The position numbers and the translations under genes are program-made. The notes beneath the pieces were generated by a model. That model saw only the letters and a list, made by a program, of their open reading frames with translations, searched no databases and was not told the origin of the DNA. This document shows, in pieces, positions 32,530-46,300 of a stretch of DNA of 64,000 nt; within the stretch, counting starts at the first letter, position 1, and each line of letters opens with the position of its first letter. Source of the DNA: Arbacia lixula (taxonomy: Eukaryota > Echinodermata > Echinoidea > Arbacioida > Arbaciidae); NCBI GenBank assembly GCA_963669155.1, contig OZ022576.1:18502733-18566732 (forward strand). The letters are read 5' to 3'.

Positions 32530-32599
32530 AGTTTTAGTTGGGACTCCACTGTATAAGCATCCTGCAAAAAATAAAAAACACCGCAAGAGAGGGGAAAGG

Positions 32600-32640
<41 letters not shown>
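32600..32640 (+). repeat. (AG)n microsatellite
   Basis: About 20 AG units with a few interruptions. Confidence 0.9.
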
Positions 32641-33851
32641 TAGCACATAGCATAGAAAACAGCTCAACCAATACACAAAACACATTCGTCTTGAACTTAA
32701 AAAGCATGTAGCAGTTTCTTGTTAGCGCCAGTTGCCCTTTATAAAAGGGGGAGCAAAACTCAATGAAAAGTGAATTCAAACATGTGCATTACATGATACA
32801 TCTCTCTTCTTGAAGATGAAGAGGACAGCAAGAGGATTTCCATGTAAAATAAACCATTTGCACATCATTTTCACAAAAAGATCCAATCATGGATAATTAG
32901 TGCTAGCAAAGATACAGTGGAAGACAGAAAATGGAAGCTGTGATATTGATCAAATCAGTAGGCATTTCTAAGTACTGGCACATGGAAATGCAAGGGCATG
33001 TCATCCTATGCCATTCAAGGAAAAGAAATTTAAAATGAAATTAAAAATTGTAAGTGCACAAAATCATACAACATGTTTTGGAAAACTTTCCAGGGCCATG
33101 TTCTAGCAATATTAAAAAAAACAAAAAGCAGCTTTATGATGAAAATACATGTATCTTTAAAAGAATGTCATTCAACAAGAAGATAATTTCAGGATCATTA
33201 GCATTAAGTTGTTTAATATTTGGATTATATACATATATAATAAATTCACCATCAGCTGCAAGAGGGAATCACCCGCATTGCTATCGTGGAATGAAAAGGC
33301 ATTAGTTTGCTTCATTTGTTAGTTTACTTATATTCTGTATCCATGGTTACAGCATGAAGCATACATTACCTCTTATTTGTTTCTGTAATGAGAATAACAA
33401 ATTACTTCATTAGTTAGGTTGTGTAAACTTCAAAGTCAAAACTTCATCGAGTTCACAAACATTATCATCAAAATCATGTATTCATCTGAATATATTTACA
33501 AGAGAGTACAAATTGACACATAGTTTCTTGACAAGGAAATCTTTTAAGCAAATACATATATATGTGTACATAATTGTGACCAGTTCATTCAATTTCAGAT
33601 TCAATAACAAATTACAAACCTGTAGCTGATAACAAAAACACTGCTCCAAAAATGGAATGTAGGATTTTACATACAATGATACAGTCATATCATTCAAAAA
33701 TATTCAAAATACTTTAATCTTTATAATCAAGGACTACACTTCATTAACTAACAATGTGTTCTCTTCATCTGCCTTTCTCTTACAGCGATATAAGGAACAT
33801 CATATCAACAAACATTTTTGATCAAATCAAATAAATGTGTATATGATATAA

Positions 33852-33870
33852 ATATATATATATGTATTTC

Positions 33871-33924
<54 letters not shown>
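33852..33924 (+). repeat. (TA)n / (GA)n compound microsatellite
   Basis: TATATA runs followed by AGAGAG runs, giving low-complexity open frames only. Confidence 0.9.
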
Positions 33925-34158
33925 TGTCTTAAATTGTGGAAGATGTAGTTCCATGTATATGCATGTAGTGCAGGCAAAATCTGCAGAAGGCTCCTTTGTT
34001 CAGTAGGGATGATCTATCCAATCATATATCCTTCCCCTCCTCTTGATCAAAAAAGCTTCTTCTTTATATATAGGCCAGCGAGGTATAAGTACACATGTAT
34101 GTTTCACATTGAAGAGCACACAAAGTTTGAAGTTCAAATACAAGTACATCTTTTTCTG

Positions 34159-34173
34159 CCCCCCCCCCCCCCC
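34159..34173 (+). repeat. Poly-C run just downstream of the SELENBP1 stop
   Basis: 15 C on the plus strand, 26 bp beyond the SELENBP1 stop codon, so it would be a G-run in the 3' UTR of the transcript. Confidence 0.9.
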
Positions 34174-34198
34174 TGTAAGCATAAGTCAATGCCACATC

Positions 34199-34397
34199 TC
34201 ACAGGTTGGACTGGATCTCGATGGACTCGGTGTCCACGATGAAGATGTCAGAGGTGCAGTCTCCACCCGGGTAGCGCACCTCGTGCGCCAGCGCCGGACC
34301 CTCGGGGTCATCGCCGAAGTCGACCATGAAGTCCTTGTTGATTGTCATCCCGCCCTTCTCAGTGTTTACGTCGAGCTGGAGCAGCACTGACCCAGTC
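34199..34397 (-). CDS. SELENBP1: SELENBP1 coding exon 10 with stop
   Basis: aa 443-508. [34 protein letters not shown] and [13 protein letters not shown], then [12 protein letters not shown] beyond the usual end. Acceptor CCTCTCAG. Confidence 0.95.
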
Positions 34398-37300
34398 CTG
34401 AGAGGGGGATAAAGAGAGGTGGGAAAAGGGACATAGATAGATAGAGGTTCATAGAGTCCAATGAGAAGGTTGCATTACTGGTACATATTACTGGTACATG
34501 CAGTTATGAATCAAAACATTTAATTGATTTTTAATAAGCTTAATTGATGACATTTTGAAAACAGTTATACATGTTTATCCTGGATATCCTGGATATACAG
34601 TATATTGCAATATGTGTACCACTTCACACACTCAAGTGCTTTCATTGATGTGTAATCAAATATTTACTGTATTTCCTTTGGATTTAACATAAAGCACATT
34701 TCTTCTACCTAGTTTCTCAACTCTGTATCATTCACCTAAAGCAAACATGAATAACTGAACACTTACACAGTTTGAAATTAATCACTTGTATATCTGTTTA
34801 TCCATATATACAATATGTGAAAAATACACAACTGATTTTAACATTGTACATGCAGATCTTAAACATATTGTGATGTCATTGTAATTTTTCTAATAGGATT
34901 TATATACACTCTTGTTCAATATTGTTTGTGTGTATTGTTATGTTCTTGTTCTTCCTTTTAATGATGTAATTTTGTGTGCAATTTGACTTTGTCACAAAAC
35001 ATGGAAATGTTGTTTTTTAACAAATAAACCAAGATTGCCTTGAATTGAAATGAAGATGAGGGGCCTGGATGTGGCTTGGGACTTACTCCATGAGGTCAGG
35101 GTAGAACTGCTTGTCCCAGTTGGAGTAGAGGGACATGGTGACGTAGAGGCGCTTGCCGTCAAGACTCAGCTGGATCATCTGGGTGCTACCGGTCACTCTC
35201 CGGCCCTTGACGAAGAGTGGATCAGGCTGGCTGGTCATCTCTGTGTCCTTGGTCACCCGCACCTTGCCGTCCGACACGATGGACCCGCCGAGGAAGATCT
35301 GCACAGGATCAGGGGAAGGGTTGTGATGGTTGCTTTTGTCTGACTGGGATCCTTTATGATAGTGTAGTCCTTTTACCAAGAGTAATGAAACTCGGCATAG
35401 ATCAGAAGTAAACCCAACAATAACATGAATGAAATCTCACAATGCTTAATGAACATTTTCCATGAATATGGCTCCAGGGCTGTAAATGTAACCTCCCCTG
35501 GGCCCTGTTGCATAAAACTTACCATTGATAATAACTCTGCTTTCAATGACAACTTCTATGGAAACCTTGAATTTGATGGGCTGTTGAGCGGTGTCTCTAT
35601 GGTAGTTACCACTAATGAAAGAGTTACCATTAATGGAAATTTTTATGCAACGGGGCCCTGAAGTCAGTCTCTGGGCTGCCAAATATGACAGACCCTCTAC
35701 ACCATTAATAATGTTGATTTTTTAAATGAGTAGCTCTGGCAGCTTACCTGGCCCACCAGCTTCGGATTCTTGGTGTCGGTGATATCGTACTGGCGCAGAT
35801 CACCATGCAGCCAGTTGCTGACATACAGGAAACGGTCATCCATGGAGATCAGGATGTCGGTGATGAGACCTGTGCAACGAGAAACAACAAGGAATAATAA
35901 TCGGTCCTACTTAAAGCCTCCACGAGGAGCCATAAGAATAAAGGCAAGAGCAGCCTAGATTAGCCAGCAGCAGCCAAGAGTATGTGATCGATATAGCTAT
36001 CGCCACACCCAATCGCCTTCAGGTTGCTAAGATATTTAACTATAATTGAGGGTTTTTCTCCTAAAATATTGATTGGCTCCAAAGTAAGCATTTTAGGAGT
36101 CTCACAGAGGTCTACCGTGTTTCTCTGGTGTCTGCTGGTGTCTTCTGCTGCTCCTGGTATCTTCTACTGCCCCTGGCAGCTTTTGTGCTACTCTTGGCTA
36201 CTCTTGAGTCTTGGCTGCTCTTGGCTGCTCTTGGCTACTCTTGGCTACTCTTGGCTACTCTTGGCTACTCTTGGCTATTCTTGGCTACTCTTGAGTCTTG
36301 GCTGCTCTCCAGTCTTGGCTACTCTTGGCTACTCTTGAGTCTTGACTGCTCTTGGCTACTCTTCACTACTATTGGCTACTCTTGAGTCTTGACTGCTCTT
36401 GGCTACTCTTGGCTACTCTTGGCTACTCTTGGCTACTCTTGGCTACTATTGGCTACTCTTGAGTCTTGGCTGCTCTCCAGTCTTGGCTACTCTTGGCTAC
36501 TCTTGAGTCTTGACTGCTCTTGGCTACTCTTCACTACTATTGGCTACTCTTGAGTCTTGACTGCTCTTGGCTACTCTTGGCTACTCTTGGCTACTCTTGG
36601 CTACTCTTGGCTACTATTGGCTACTTTTGAGTCTTGGCTGCTCTTGGCTACTCTTGAGTCTTGGCTGCTCTTGGCTACTCTTGAGTCTTGGCTGCTCTTG
36701 GCTACTCTTGAGTCTTGGCTGCTCTTGGCTACTCATGAGTCTTAGCTGCTCTTGGCTACTCTTGGCTACTCTTGGCTGCTCCTGGCTGCTCTTGGCTACT
36801 CTTGGCTACTCCTGGCTGCTCTTGGCTACTCTTGAGTCTTGGCTGCTCTTGGCTGCTCTTGGCTACTCTTGAGTCTTGGCTGCTCTTCGCTACGTTTGAG
36901 TCCTGGCTGCTCTTGGCTACTTTTGAGTCTTGGCTGCTCTTGGCTACTCTTGGCTACTCTTGAGTCTTGGCTGCTCTTGGCTACTCTTGAGTCTTGGCTG
37001 CTCTTGGCTACTCATGAGTCTTGGCTGCTCTTGGCTACTTGAGTGCTCTTGGCTACTCTTGACTTTTGGCTGCTCTTGGCTACTCATGAGTCTTGGCTGC
37101 TCTTGGCTACTCATGAGTCTTGGCTGCTCTTGGCTACTCTTGACTTTTGGCTGCTCTTGGCTACTCATGAGTCTTGGCTGCTCTTGGCTACTCATGAGTC
37201 TTGGCTGCTCTTGGCTACTCTTGAGTTTTGGCTGCTCTTGGCTACTCTTGAGTCTTGGCTACTCTTGGCTACACATGAGTCTTGACTGCTCTTGGCTACT

Positions 37301-40300
37301 CTTGAGTCTTGGCTGCTCTTGGCTACTCTTGAGTCTTGACTGCTCTTGGCTACTCTTGAGTCTTGACTGCTCTTGGCTACTCTTGAGTCTTGACTGCTCT
37401 TGGCTACTCTTGAGTCTTAGCTGCTCTTGGCTACTCTTGAGTCTTGGCTACTCTTGAGTCTTGGCTACTCTTGAGTCTTGGCTACTCTTGGCTACTCTTG
37501 AGTCTCAGCTACTCTTGGCTACTCTTGAGTCTTGGCTGCTCTTGGCTACTCTTGAGTCTTGACTGCTCTTGGCTACTCTTGAGTCTTGGCTGCTCTTGGC
37601 TACTCTTGAGTCTTGACTGCTCTTGGCTACTCTTGAGTCTTGGCTGCTCTTGGCTACTCTTGACTTTTGGCTGCTCTTTGCTACTCTTGAGTCTTGACTG
37701 CTCTTGGCTACTCTTGAGTCTTGACTGCTCTTGGCTACTCTTGAGTCTTGACTGCTCTTGGCTACTCTTGAGTCTTGGCTGCGCTTGGCAATGTTTTTGC
37801 TACTTTTAGTAGGACCCATAATACAGTGAAACCTGTAAAAACTACCTACATAGTAAGACCATTTTGCATATAAATACCACATTTGCAATTTCCTCATTGA
37901 AAGCTGTATTAAAGCGAAAGTCTACCCTGAACTTGTTAAGTTGTTTTTTTTATAAAAGCAGAAACATGTTAGTGAAGGTATTGACATAAAGGAAAAGGAA
38001 ATAATAATCTTTAAAATTTTTGATTTTGTGATGTCGTATGCATGAGGTACTCTCCCATACGTTATGTGCTGCACAATTCCATAAATTGCTTGTTTCTGTT
38101 TTTGACGAGGGAATAAATCTTTTTCGTAGATCGAAGTGTATAAAAACATGTGTTTAACGATACATCAAAAGCACAACTAAAATAAAACATATCCTTTGGA
38201 AAAAATTGACATTTTCAAAAATATTAGCCAAGGAATAAGTGGGAAGGAAGAAGACAGACCTGGCATGCTTGGTAAGGCCCAGTTCTCTACCTCCTTGGGC
38301 GGAATGCTAATGACCTTCTCTGCTGCCCAGCTGCCTTCCTGAAGAGCAAAACAAAAAAAATCATCTAATCTTAATTTTGTTTCTGAGACAAGTAACTTCA
38401 CATCATGTTTCAATTTTGACTTGGAAGAGTACCAAGCACGTATACACTCAATACCAAAAGGAAGTGGACACCGATTACTTATCAGATGATTCAAATACAT
38501 TGTATAGCTATTTTGCAAGGCAATCCAAAGTATACTTGTCAAAATGAGGAGAAATATAGTATTTTAATTTAAGGGTTGTGTCTCTTTTGAAGGTTAACTG
38601 CAAAGTTGAAAGGTTATTTCAGGTCACCAGTGCGAAATATCCTTTCAGCTACTGCATGTAACATTAAAATAGTTATCTTGATAAAGCAGCATTTGTAGTT
38701 CTATATACGAATGCTGAAACATAGACAACACTATGTCAGGTAAAAGAGGGTTATCTTAATATTAACCTGAAAAACATCTTAATTCGCAAAGAAAATTAGC
38801 CATAAAACTTGCGAAAGTTACAAGCTGTTGAGTATGATTTTAAAAAATAGAGATTCTCAGCCACACAGAGTGATATCTTTATACGAATGTAAAACAGTTA
38901 CATTAGATTTTATATGATGGAAATGTACTTACAATAAGCCAAATAGAGTGCTATCTTTATATAAACCTTAACAAACAAAACATATACAGTGAAACCTGTC
39001 TACAGTGGCCGCCCAAGGGAAACACAAATTGTGGCCTTTATAGACAGGTGGCTGGTATAAACAGCTTCTTTAACACATGATCTCTCTCCGGGGGAATCAT
39101 TTTATTGGCCACTATATACAGGTTGGCTGCTATAGACAGGTGGCTGCTAAGACAGGTTTGACTGTAATTACATATGATACATATAACTACCCATAAAGAT
39201 GAGGCATTACAGACATTAGATCAACAAATCCACATACAAAGAACCATACAAAATGCTCCTCTTTTCTTCATACAGGTGCATATTTTTTTCTTTCCATTCT
39301 TGCTGCCATGGCTCCATTTTTCTGACTTATTTTGACGGGATGGAACACATTACTGGGTGTATGCCTACATTTTCTTTTCAAACACAGCTTCAACAGATGA
39401 CGTGAACGACGTCATTCCCTTACACAATAAGCAAATATAATTGTAGGGCTTAGAAGACCAATTCGTATGATAATTCACAATATCAAGATTTATTGCCATA
39501 TTTTCAAGCTCCCAGAAAACCCTTTCACTAACATACTGCTGAACCTAAAAGACTCACACAATCTTGAATATATGGTATGTACATATAATGAGCAATATTG
39601 CTCTAGATTCTTTCATATACCCCTTAAAATGGTCAAGGCCAGTCAGAATAAACAATTTTGAAGGTCATATACGGGTTATTAATCCTCAGAATTAGGAATA
39701 AAACAAAAACACAAAAATAAGCTAGATATTTTGAACAATTGCTGACTTGGCTGATTTTCCCACACCCATTGTTCTATTTGAGCATGTATGTTTAAAGCCC
39801 GGGTTGTTTGCTCTAAACCTCCCCCAACCTTTTGAAACTCCCATGTTTCACAGTCCATTGTTGCATCACACTATGTACACTCAAATATTTGGCTATCTTA
39901 AGAAGCCAACCTGGTATGGTATTACTCCACTGAAAAGCAACACTGAAGATTAAAAGATAAGATATGTATGTGACATGACCAGGGCCAGATACATGTAGGT
40001 TTTCAATTATTGTCACTTGCCATCAATGGTAACTTTCATGGTAACAGGTGCAATAATGAGAGCTCATTGGTTATTGCTATGGTAGTTACTCTTAATGATA
40101 AGCTACAATAATTAAAAACCTACATGCACCATGGTCCAGTAGATAAAGTTGATATAAACACAACATAAAAGTAACCCCCCCCCCCCCCCCCTCAGCAAAA
40201 TAGCATAACATTTTATTGAAGAGGTTTTGGGCAAAAAAAAATCGGCAGGATTGTTCCTTAACTTATTAACTTCTGTGTGAAAATCACATTAATCCAATTA

Positions 40301-43300
40301 GTCATGCATGAGTAGACAAATTCTAAAGGCAAAAATGTCACTTTTCAAAAAACACAGGGGTAATTTGGGGATTCTGTCAAATGAAATTTTGATGAATTCC
40401 ATTTCTGGTGCATAATTTATGTCCTCTCATTGTTTATCATCCATCTCTCGATGCACTAACACCTATCCCGACACTTAACCAATTGTTCTGGTTGAGTGAG
40501 CAGAGTTTAACAAAAACTCATCCCTCTTGAGTTTGAAACTTTTAAAATCCCTTTATTTTTGTGAAAAAATAAAACTGTATATTTTGACAAAGATTTAACT
40601 TAACCTGTTATGTAAACATAAGAAGTCATTTGTGACCTTTGAAAAGAGACATTTCTGCCTTTAAAATTTGCCCACTCATGTCTGACTAATTGGATTAATG
40701 ATTTTCACACAAATGTTAGTCAAGGAGTTAAGGAACAATCCTGCCAAATTATTTTGCCCAAAACCTCTTCAATAAAAAGATATGCTATTTTGCATAGGGG
40801 GTACTTACTTTTTTGTTGTGTTAAGGTCAATGAGCGTAAGAGATATTACAGTAAATATCAAATATTAATGAACATAAGCTAAATTGGCATTGTAAAAGGC
40901 ACTTACTATAAGGGGGAAAAGGGTGATTTTTTTGTTGAAAATGTCTTAATACTGGAAGGCAGATTCATCTTCAAATGTATCTTCATGTATAAAGACCCAT
41001 ACTTTTCCATTGCATTTAATTAAACCATAATCTGTGAGGGCAACAAATAATGCAATAATGTGCATTGATGCACATATAATCATTGTCATTGTCATCATGT
41101 CGTTCCTGTTAAGGTGTAAGAGAGTAAAGGGATGTTTATCACTGATTGTCTCAAAGGAAGAGATGTATTTAAAAATACCAAAGATGAAATATTCTAGGGT
41201 CATCCTAACTGCGGGGGGTGAAGATTTTTTATCTCGCAGAATACCACCCTGGAACCTGCCCTCTGGTTCCGTTAAGTTAAAAACATGCATATACGCTGTA
41301 GACAAGGTGCCTGATTCAATATATGAGGAGTAGATTCAAAACAGAACTTCTACAAAAATGTTCTGTCAGCCGAATAGCTTTCTGGAGTGTTTTGCCTGGC
41401 CTAGCACCAGTCAATCATTGTAAAGTAATCAGGATAAAAGCATTTCACCATGTTTTTAAGGCCTCGATCCTTAAGAAACAGTTGGAAAATGGTCTAGCCA
41501 TACTTGTGTAAATAAATGCAATGAATTCAGGCAAATTCAGGCAATCTAAATCCTGCCAGCCTGTGCTGCAAGATAATGTAATCCGATTCTTAAAGGAAAT
41601 GCCATGGGAATCACGTACACTGCATGCCTGTCCTGTGTGGATATTCACATTCTCTCAACCTTCATGGCAGTGATATGACGAGCTAGATCAAAGGTCAAAA
41701 CATACACTGCATTTCAAAGGCCATGTTTAAACGTTTGCCTTCTTCTTAGGGGGCTGTAAATTAAACAAAGCATGGACCCTGTTTTCTGTAAATCCATTCT
41801 GTAAATAACGCCCTTATTGCATGGAACAGGCCACAGAGTAGAATGCCATTCAGCGGTAATATAATAGCACAATCATAGCCTGGTGCTAAATACATTTGTA
41901 TGCATGGCCCTAGACATTCAAGGCCAGTGCATGTGATAACTATTGTCCTAAGTAAAAGACCATTGAGAAGGTGATGACAAGAAGATTGATATCAAACTTT
42001 GTCAAATATGGGGCACATATAAATCATCCAAAAGAATGTTTCCGATCATATGTAAGTCACTTTCCATTAATGCTGAACGATTGATGCATGCACACTTCAA
42101 CAAGACACACATCAAAGTTTTTCTGGCTTGGTGTAAAACTGTCAAACCTAGCACGTAGAACTATTATTGCCCACACGCTCTCATAAACACCTCATAATTA
42201 TTTTCTGGGCGCACTCTAGCAAGTTTGGCAGGAGAAATGACCATTGTTTCCCACTGCTACCCCTTTCCTTTAGCCCCCTCAGTCCCATAGGTGAAAAACG
42301 ATGTAGTGATTGACTTAGGACTAAATGCTTGGTTAGTACAGAGATGATGAAAAGGAGAGTCAAGCTGGATAGCTTTATGCTCCTTGAAGAAAGGTATGCC
42401 ACAATGAGATTTGAGGCTGCATAATGAGCGGAATTAATAAGGACCCTGTATCATTTTTTTTGTGAAGAAAGCTCAGACAAGATCGAGCTGCCCCAGGTAG
42501 AGCAGAAGGAGAATTAGAGAAGAATGTTGTGGGGATCTATATACATCAAGAGAGGAGTATAACCCTTTTTCGGATGGCTAAACCATTAGTTGAGGAGCAA
42601 TGGTAAGCCAGAATATGAGCAGGTGCGTTGCTGAAGGGAAATCGAATCACTGTCATCCCCAATTGGAACACCGCTGTGTCAATATGGATATTATCCTTTA
42701 CAGAAGCAGGAAAGACCTTTGAACTTGAGGTGCGCCATCATGTACCTACAGCACATAACCCACAGATACAGGAGATGTCATTGAAAGCAAAGCCCATCAC
42801 ATCTAAAAAAAAACTGAGCATTCAACCAGTCACTACACTTAATCTCAGATTGGAAAGTCAATGCGTAAATACTCACATGATAACAGACAGGAATTAAGGT
42901 CATGGTAAAATCAGTGAAGTGCGGATAAACAAGAATGAACTCATGTACAGTACAGACATGGGTATCTTATACTTCATCATTTGCATAATGACAGCTCTAT
43001 CTGCAAAAATGGGTTCTATCTGCTACTTGTGGGTGATGTAAAATAATATTGTGTAATGTTAAGAAAGAGTTCTTTTTTTTGCTTTGTCTTCTTTTTTTTC
43101 CACTTGGTAGGAGGTGGATGAAAAGGTATTGCCAATAAGTTAACTATTGCTTTTTTGTGAGAACAATGTCACTGATCATGGGGATAAAGTGCCTGCTTTC
43201 ATAACGAATCACACAACTCAGCAAACAACCCTCTAATCTCCATGGAAACCCACACTGACAAAAATGGCTTTCATGGGGATCAGAGAATCGTTTGAGTTGT

Positions 43301-46300
43301 GTGACAGTAAAGTTGCATGAGAGGGTCACTGGAATTGTGTGTAACCGCTTTACTAGCTTAAGCGACTAGCTGCTTAGCTGTACAACCAACGCCTGTGATC
43401 CTTAAATTCCCACTTTGATGGAGAACTAGAGACAAAGAGCAATCACACCTGATGGAGTTAATGAACTCAAATCGCCATCAAGATCAATTCTACAGCAGGA
43501 AACTGATTAAATGGTACATGGCCAATGAAGCAATCACCTCATTATAATCCATCCACAATAACGACTATGAGATCTGATGACTTGCACATTCATACACTGC
43601 TAAGTAGGCACCAAGGCCGATCGCTGTTTCCAGAAAGGCTTTCCAGGGAGATGATTATCAATATTGACTAAGTCAACAGTAAACAGACAGATGACTAGTT
43701 TACTCAGTGCTCCACCACTACAGGCTGCCCTCAATGGGACGTGCCCCTCGCAGTCCCATGGGAGTGCAGCGTGGGTAATAACTCAATGTGATTTTCATGG
43801 CTTGATACTAAAAGGGTTAATTCACATACTGTGACTGTCTACAAAAGATTGAACTGTACTGGATGCCATACAGCATAATGGCATACAATGCAGGTTATGT
43901 GGAGATTCTCAATTATACCAACTTTCAACAATTGTAGTTACCATAGAAACAGACAATGAGCTCTCAGCATTGGAACCCCGATTGGAACATACTTCATGTA
44001 AGCATGGGTGTTTCAATCAATGGTGATAGTTCAAATAATGCCAACTCTGGACGTGACATTACCACTAACCAAATACCAGATTCCATCTAGCGAACATGCA
44101 AGAGTGATTTAACACCCATATGATTAACCAAGAAGATTTAGTTTTATGCCGACTCAGCTCCAACATTGCTCAACAAGTCAATGCAGGCTATAGTTTATAT
44201 TGTCTAACCTGGCAAACAGGAACAAGAATAGTTGGACTTTAATACAGAGTGAGAACAAACAAAAACTAAAACGTAAAGTCTGGACTATTATGAAAAGCAA
44301 AGGAATCAAAGTGTGGATTCTAATGGTAAGGTAATCAAGATAAGCAGAAAATATATCATTGTCTCAATATTCTGAAAAATGCAAGGAAAGGAAAATATGA
44401 TTATTAGACTTTGTACGTGACAGAAAAAGTAAGTCAGAATTAAAAACAGGATAGTGACCTTTATCAGTGGAGACAGACAATGGCAAAGAAAGGAATGGCT
44501 AGATTTACAGACCCAGACAAGGTACATACTAGTTTCAAAACCTGTCTTTACTATGAGAGCAATTCAAAAATCTTTGAAGTAATAAACTGCTCTTGTATAA
44601 AATATTTGCACAGATCAGGGTCTCCACTGTATTTGAGAACTAATGTATGCTTCTACAAATTACTAATGGGCCATTGGTCACAAACTCCCAATTGCTGAAA
44701 TGTCAGTGCATGTTTGAAAAATCGCATCAAGGGTTCTTTTACATATTTTTCAGGTGAGATTTTTCCACTGGAGTGATTTCTTTCAATGTTTCATAATTTT
44801 TGCTCTCTAAGTATTTTGCACAAGGTAATTTTTCTTTAAGCTTTCTGAAGTTGCAGAGCTCTTTGGTCTATTTCATTTTGCAGCAAAGCACAAAAACTTA
44901 AAAACTACTGAAACAGTACAAGTCAAGTGATGGTGAAAGAGTTAGCCTGGTATTCAGACTTTTGGACATTTCTAATTCAAACATATAGAATCTAATATTC
45001 ACAAGACTATTCACTCTTCCATTCTCCTCTTTTCTCCCTCAAGACTAGGTGCTGCAGACAGACCTGTTCATTGAATAATGTAGTTTGGATTGACTTAATG
45101 CCCAACAGCATGAAAGCAAGGCTACAAAAGTTAGTGTGACCTACCGGCGTCTTGAAGAACCTATAGACGGTGGAGGCCAGGGCGCAACCTACGAAGCCCT
45201 CGGCGGCCCTGGGGTTGTGCAGGAAGCGGATCTCCAGGGGAATGGCCCCATCATCTCCAAGGTAAATCTCCTGCAGGTGCTTGCGGGTTGTCCAGTCCCA
45301 GACATGGATGCTCTTGCCATACAGGCCTGTGAAAATGGGGGGAAGGGGGGGGGGGTGTAGGAGTAATACCTATTTCACATTGTGATGCAAACGGAGACTA
45401 ATTTATGAATGAACAAGCAAAGACTTATTGTCTATTTTTCAGTTCAACACCTGTTTACCTGTGACATAATTAGTACCCAATATGATTATGAATGACACAA
45501 TATGAACAGTACTGTTATCAATTAGTCCTGTACAAGCAAGAGAAATTGTACCGAAGAGATTCACACCTCCAGGCCAACACAGACAAAACAATTTTTCCAC
45601 GATTTTGCAGTCGTAATTAAGGACCTATGACTGAAAATGTGACGTCATCTTCTCACAAATCTAAGGACCAGATCCTTCGATTCAGCCAGTCATAGAGTCT
45701 TACGACTGAGCAGAATGTGTCGTCTGCGGTAGCCGGCCTTAACATCAGTATTTCTCGACTCTTATTTTTCCTACTACGGATGTTTGGTTGCATTTTGGCT
45801 CCTTTTGAACATACGTACCGCCGGCGTAGTCGGCTGGATCGAATCCCTTGAGGAAGGCTTTGGGGGCGCCCCACTCAGTGCTGATCATGACGTTGTGGTA
45901 GGGCTGGTACCAGTAATCGTAGTTGAAGCGGACATGATCCCCAGGCCCCTCCCAATTCCCCTTCACCTGGAATGTCTGGCCATCCAGCAGAAGGAACCCA
46001 CCTAGACAGACGGACAGACAGACATTAATCAAAGTATAGAGATCCACGGCCATGCCAACATGGGAAAGAAGTTAAAGGTAGGATAGCACATTTCCGGTTT
46101 CCAGTTCTATTGTGAGAGTAGTTCATACATTATTTTCTTTTATCTTCTGGGATTGCCTGCACAACTAGGCCTACCCTATCTTTAATATGTGAGCTTAAAA
46201 TTAGAAAGTTGAGATCTGATAGATTTAACATTATGTCTCCACTAAAACAAAAGATAATATTTTACAGGTCTAGAAATTACTTGAGATGTTACTAGGCAAA

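Larger units (their letters stand above)
38339..45144 (-). other. SELENBP1 intron 6 (6.8 kb)
   Basis: The largest intron. Holds MITEs at 38987-39164, 39982-40136 and 40157-40822, and a small hairpin at about 43207-43305 (ACACAACTCA and its inverse). The rest, notably 41000-45100, shows only short unsupported open frames. A diverged foldback unit may lie at 43890-44050. Confidence 0.65.

Noticed and set aside
34009..35411. Plus-strand frames over the SELENBP1 3' exons
   Set aside because: Antisense shadows of SELENBP1 exons 9 and 10, which are supported by homology and splice sites.
36128..37897. Open frames of 60-175 codons reading SWLLLSLGC or SSQDSRVAK
   Set aside because: They are translations of the 27 bp minisatellite, open in several frames and on both strands because the unit is a multiple of three without stops. 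No start context or splice support.
40946..41333. Overlapping 119- and 99-codon frames on both strands in SELENBP1 intron 6
   Set aside because: No recognisable motif, no splice sites in phase, AT-rich composition. Chance is the simplest explanation.
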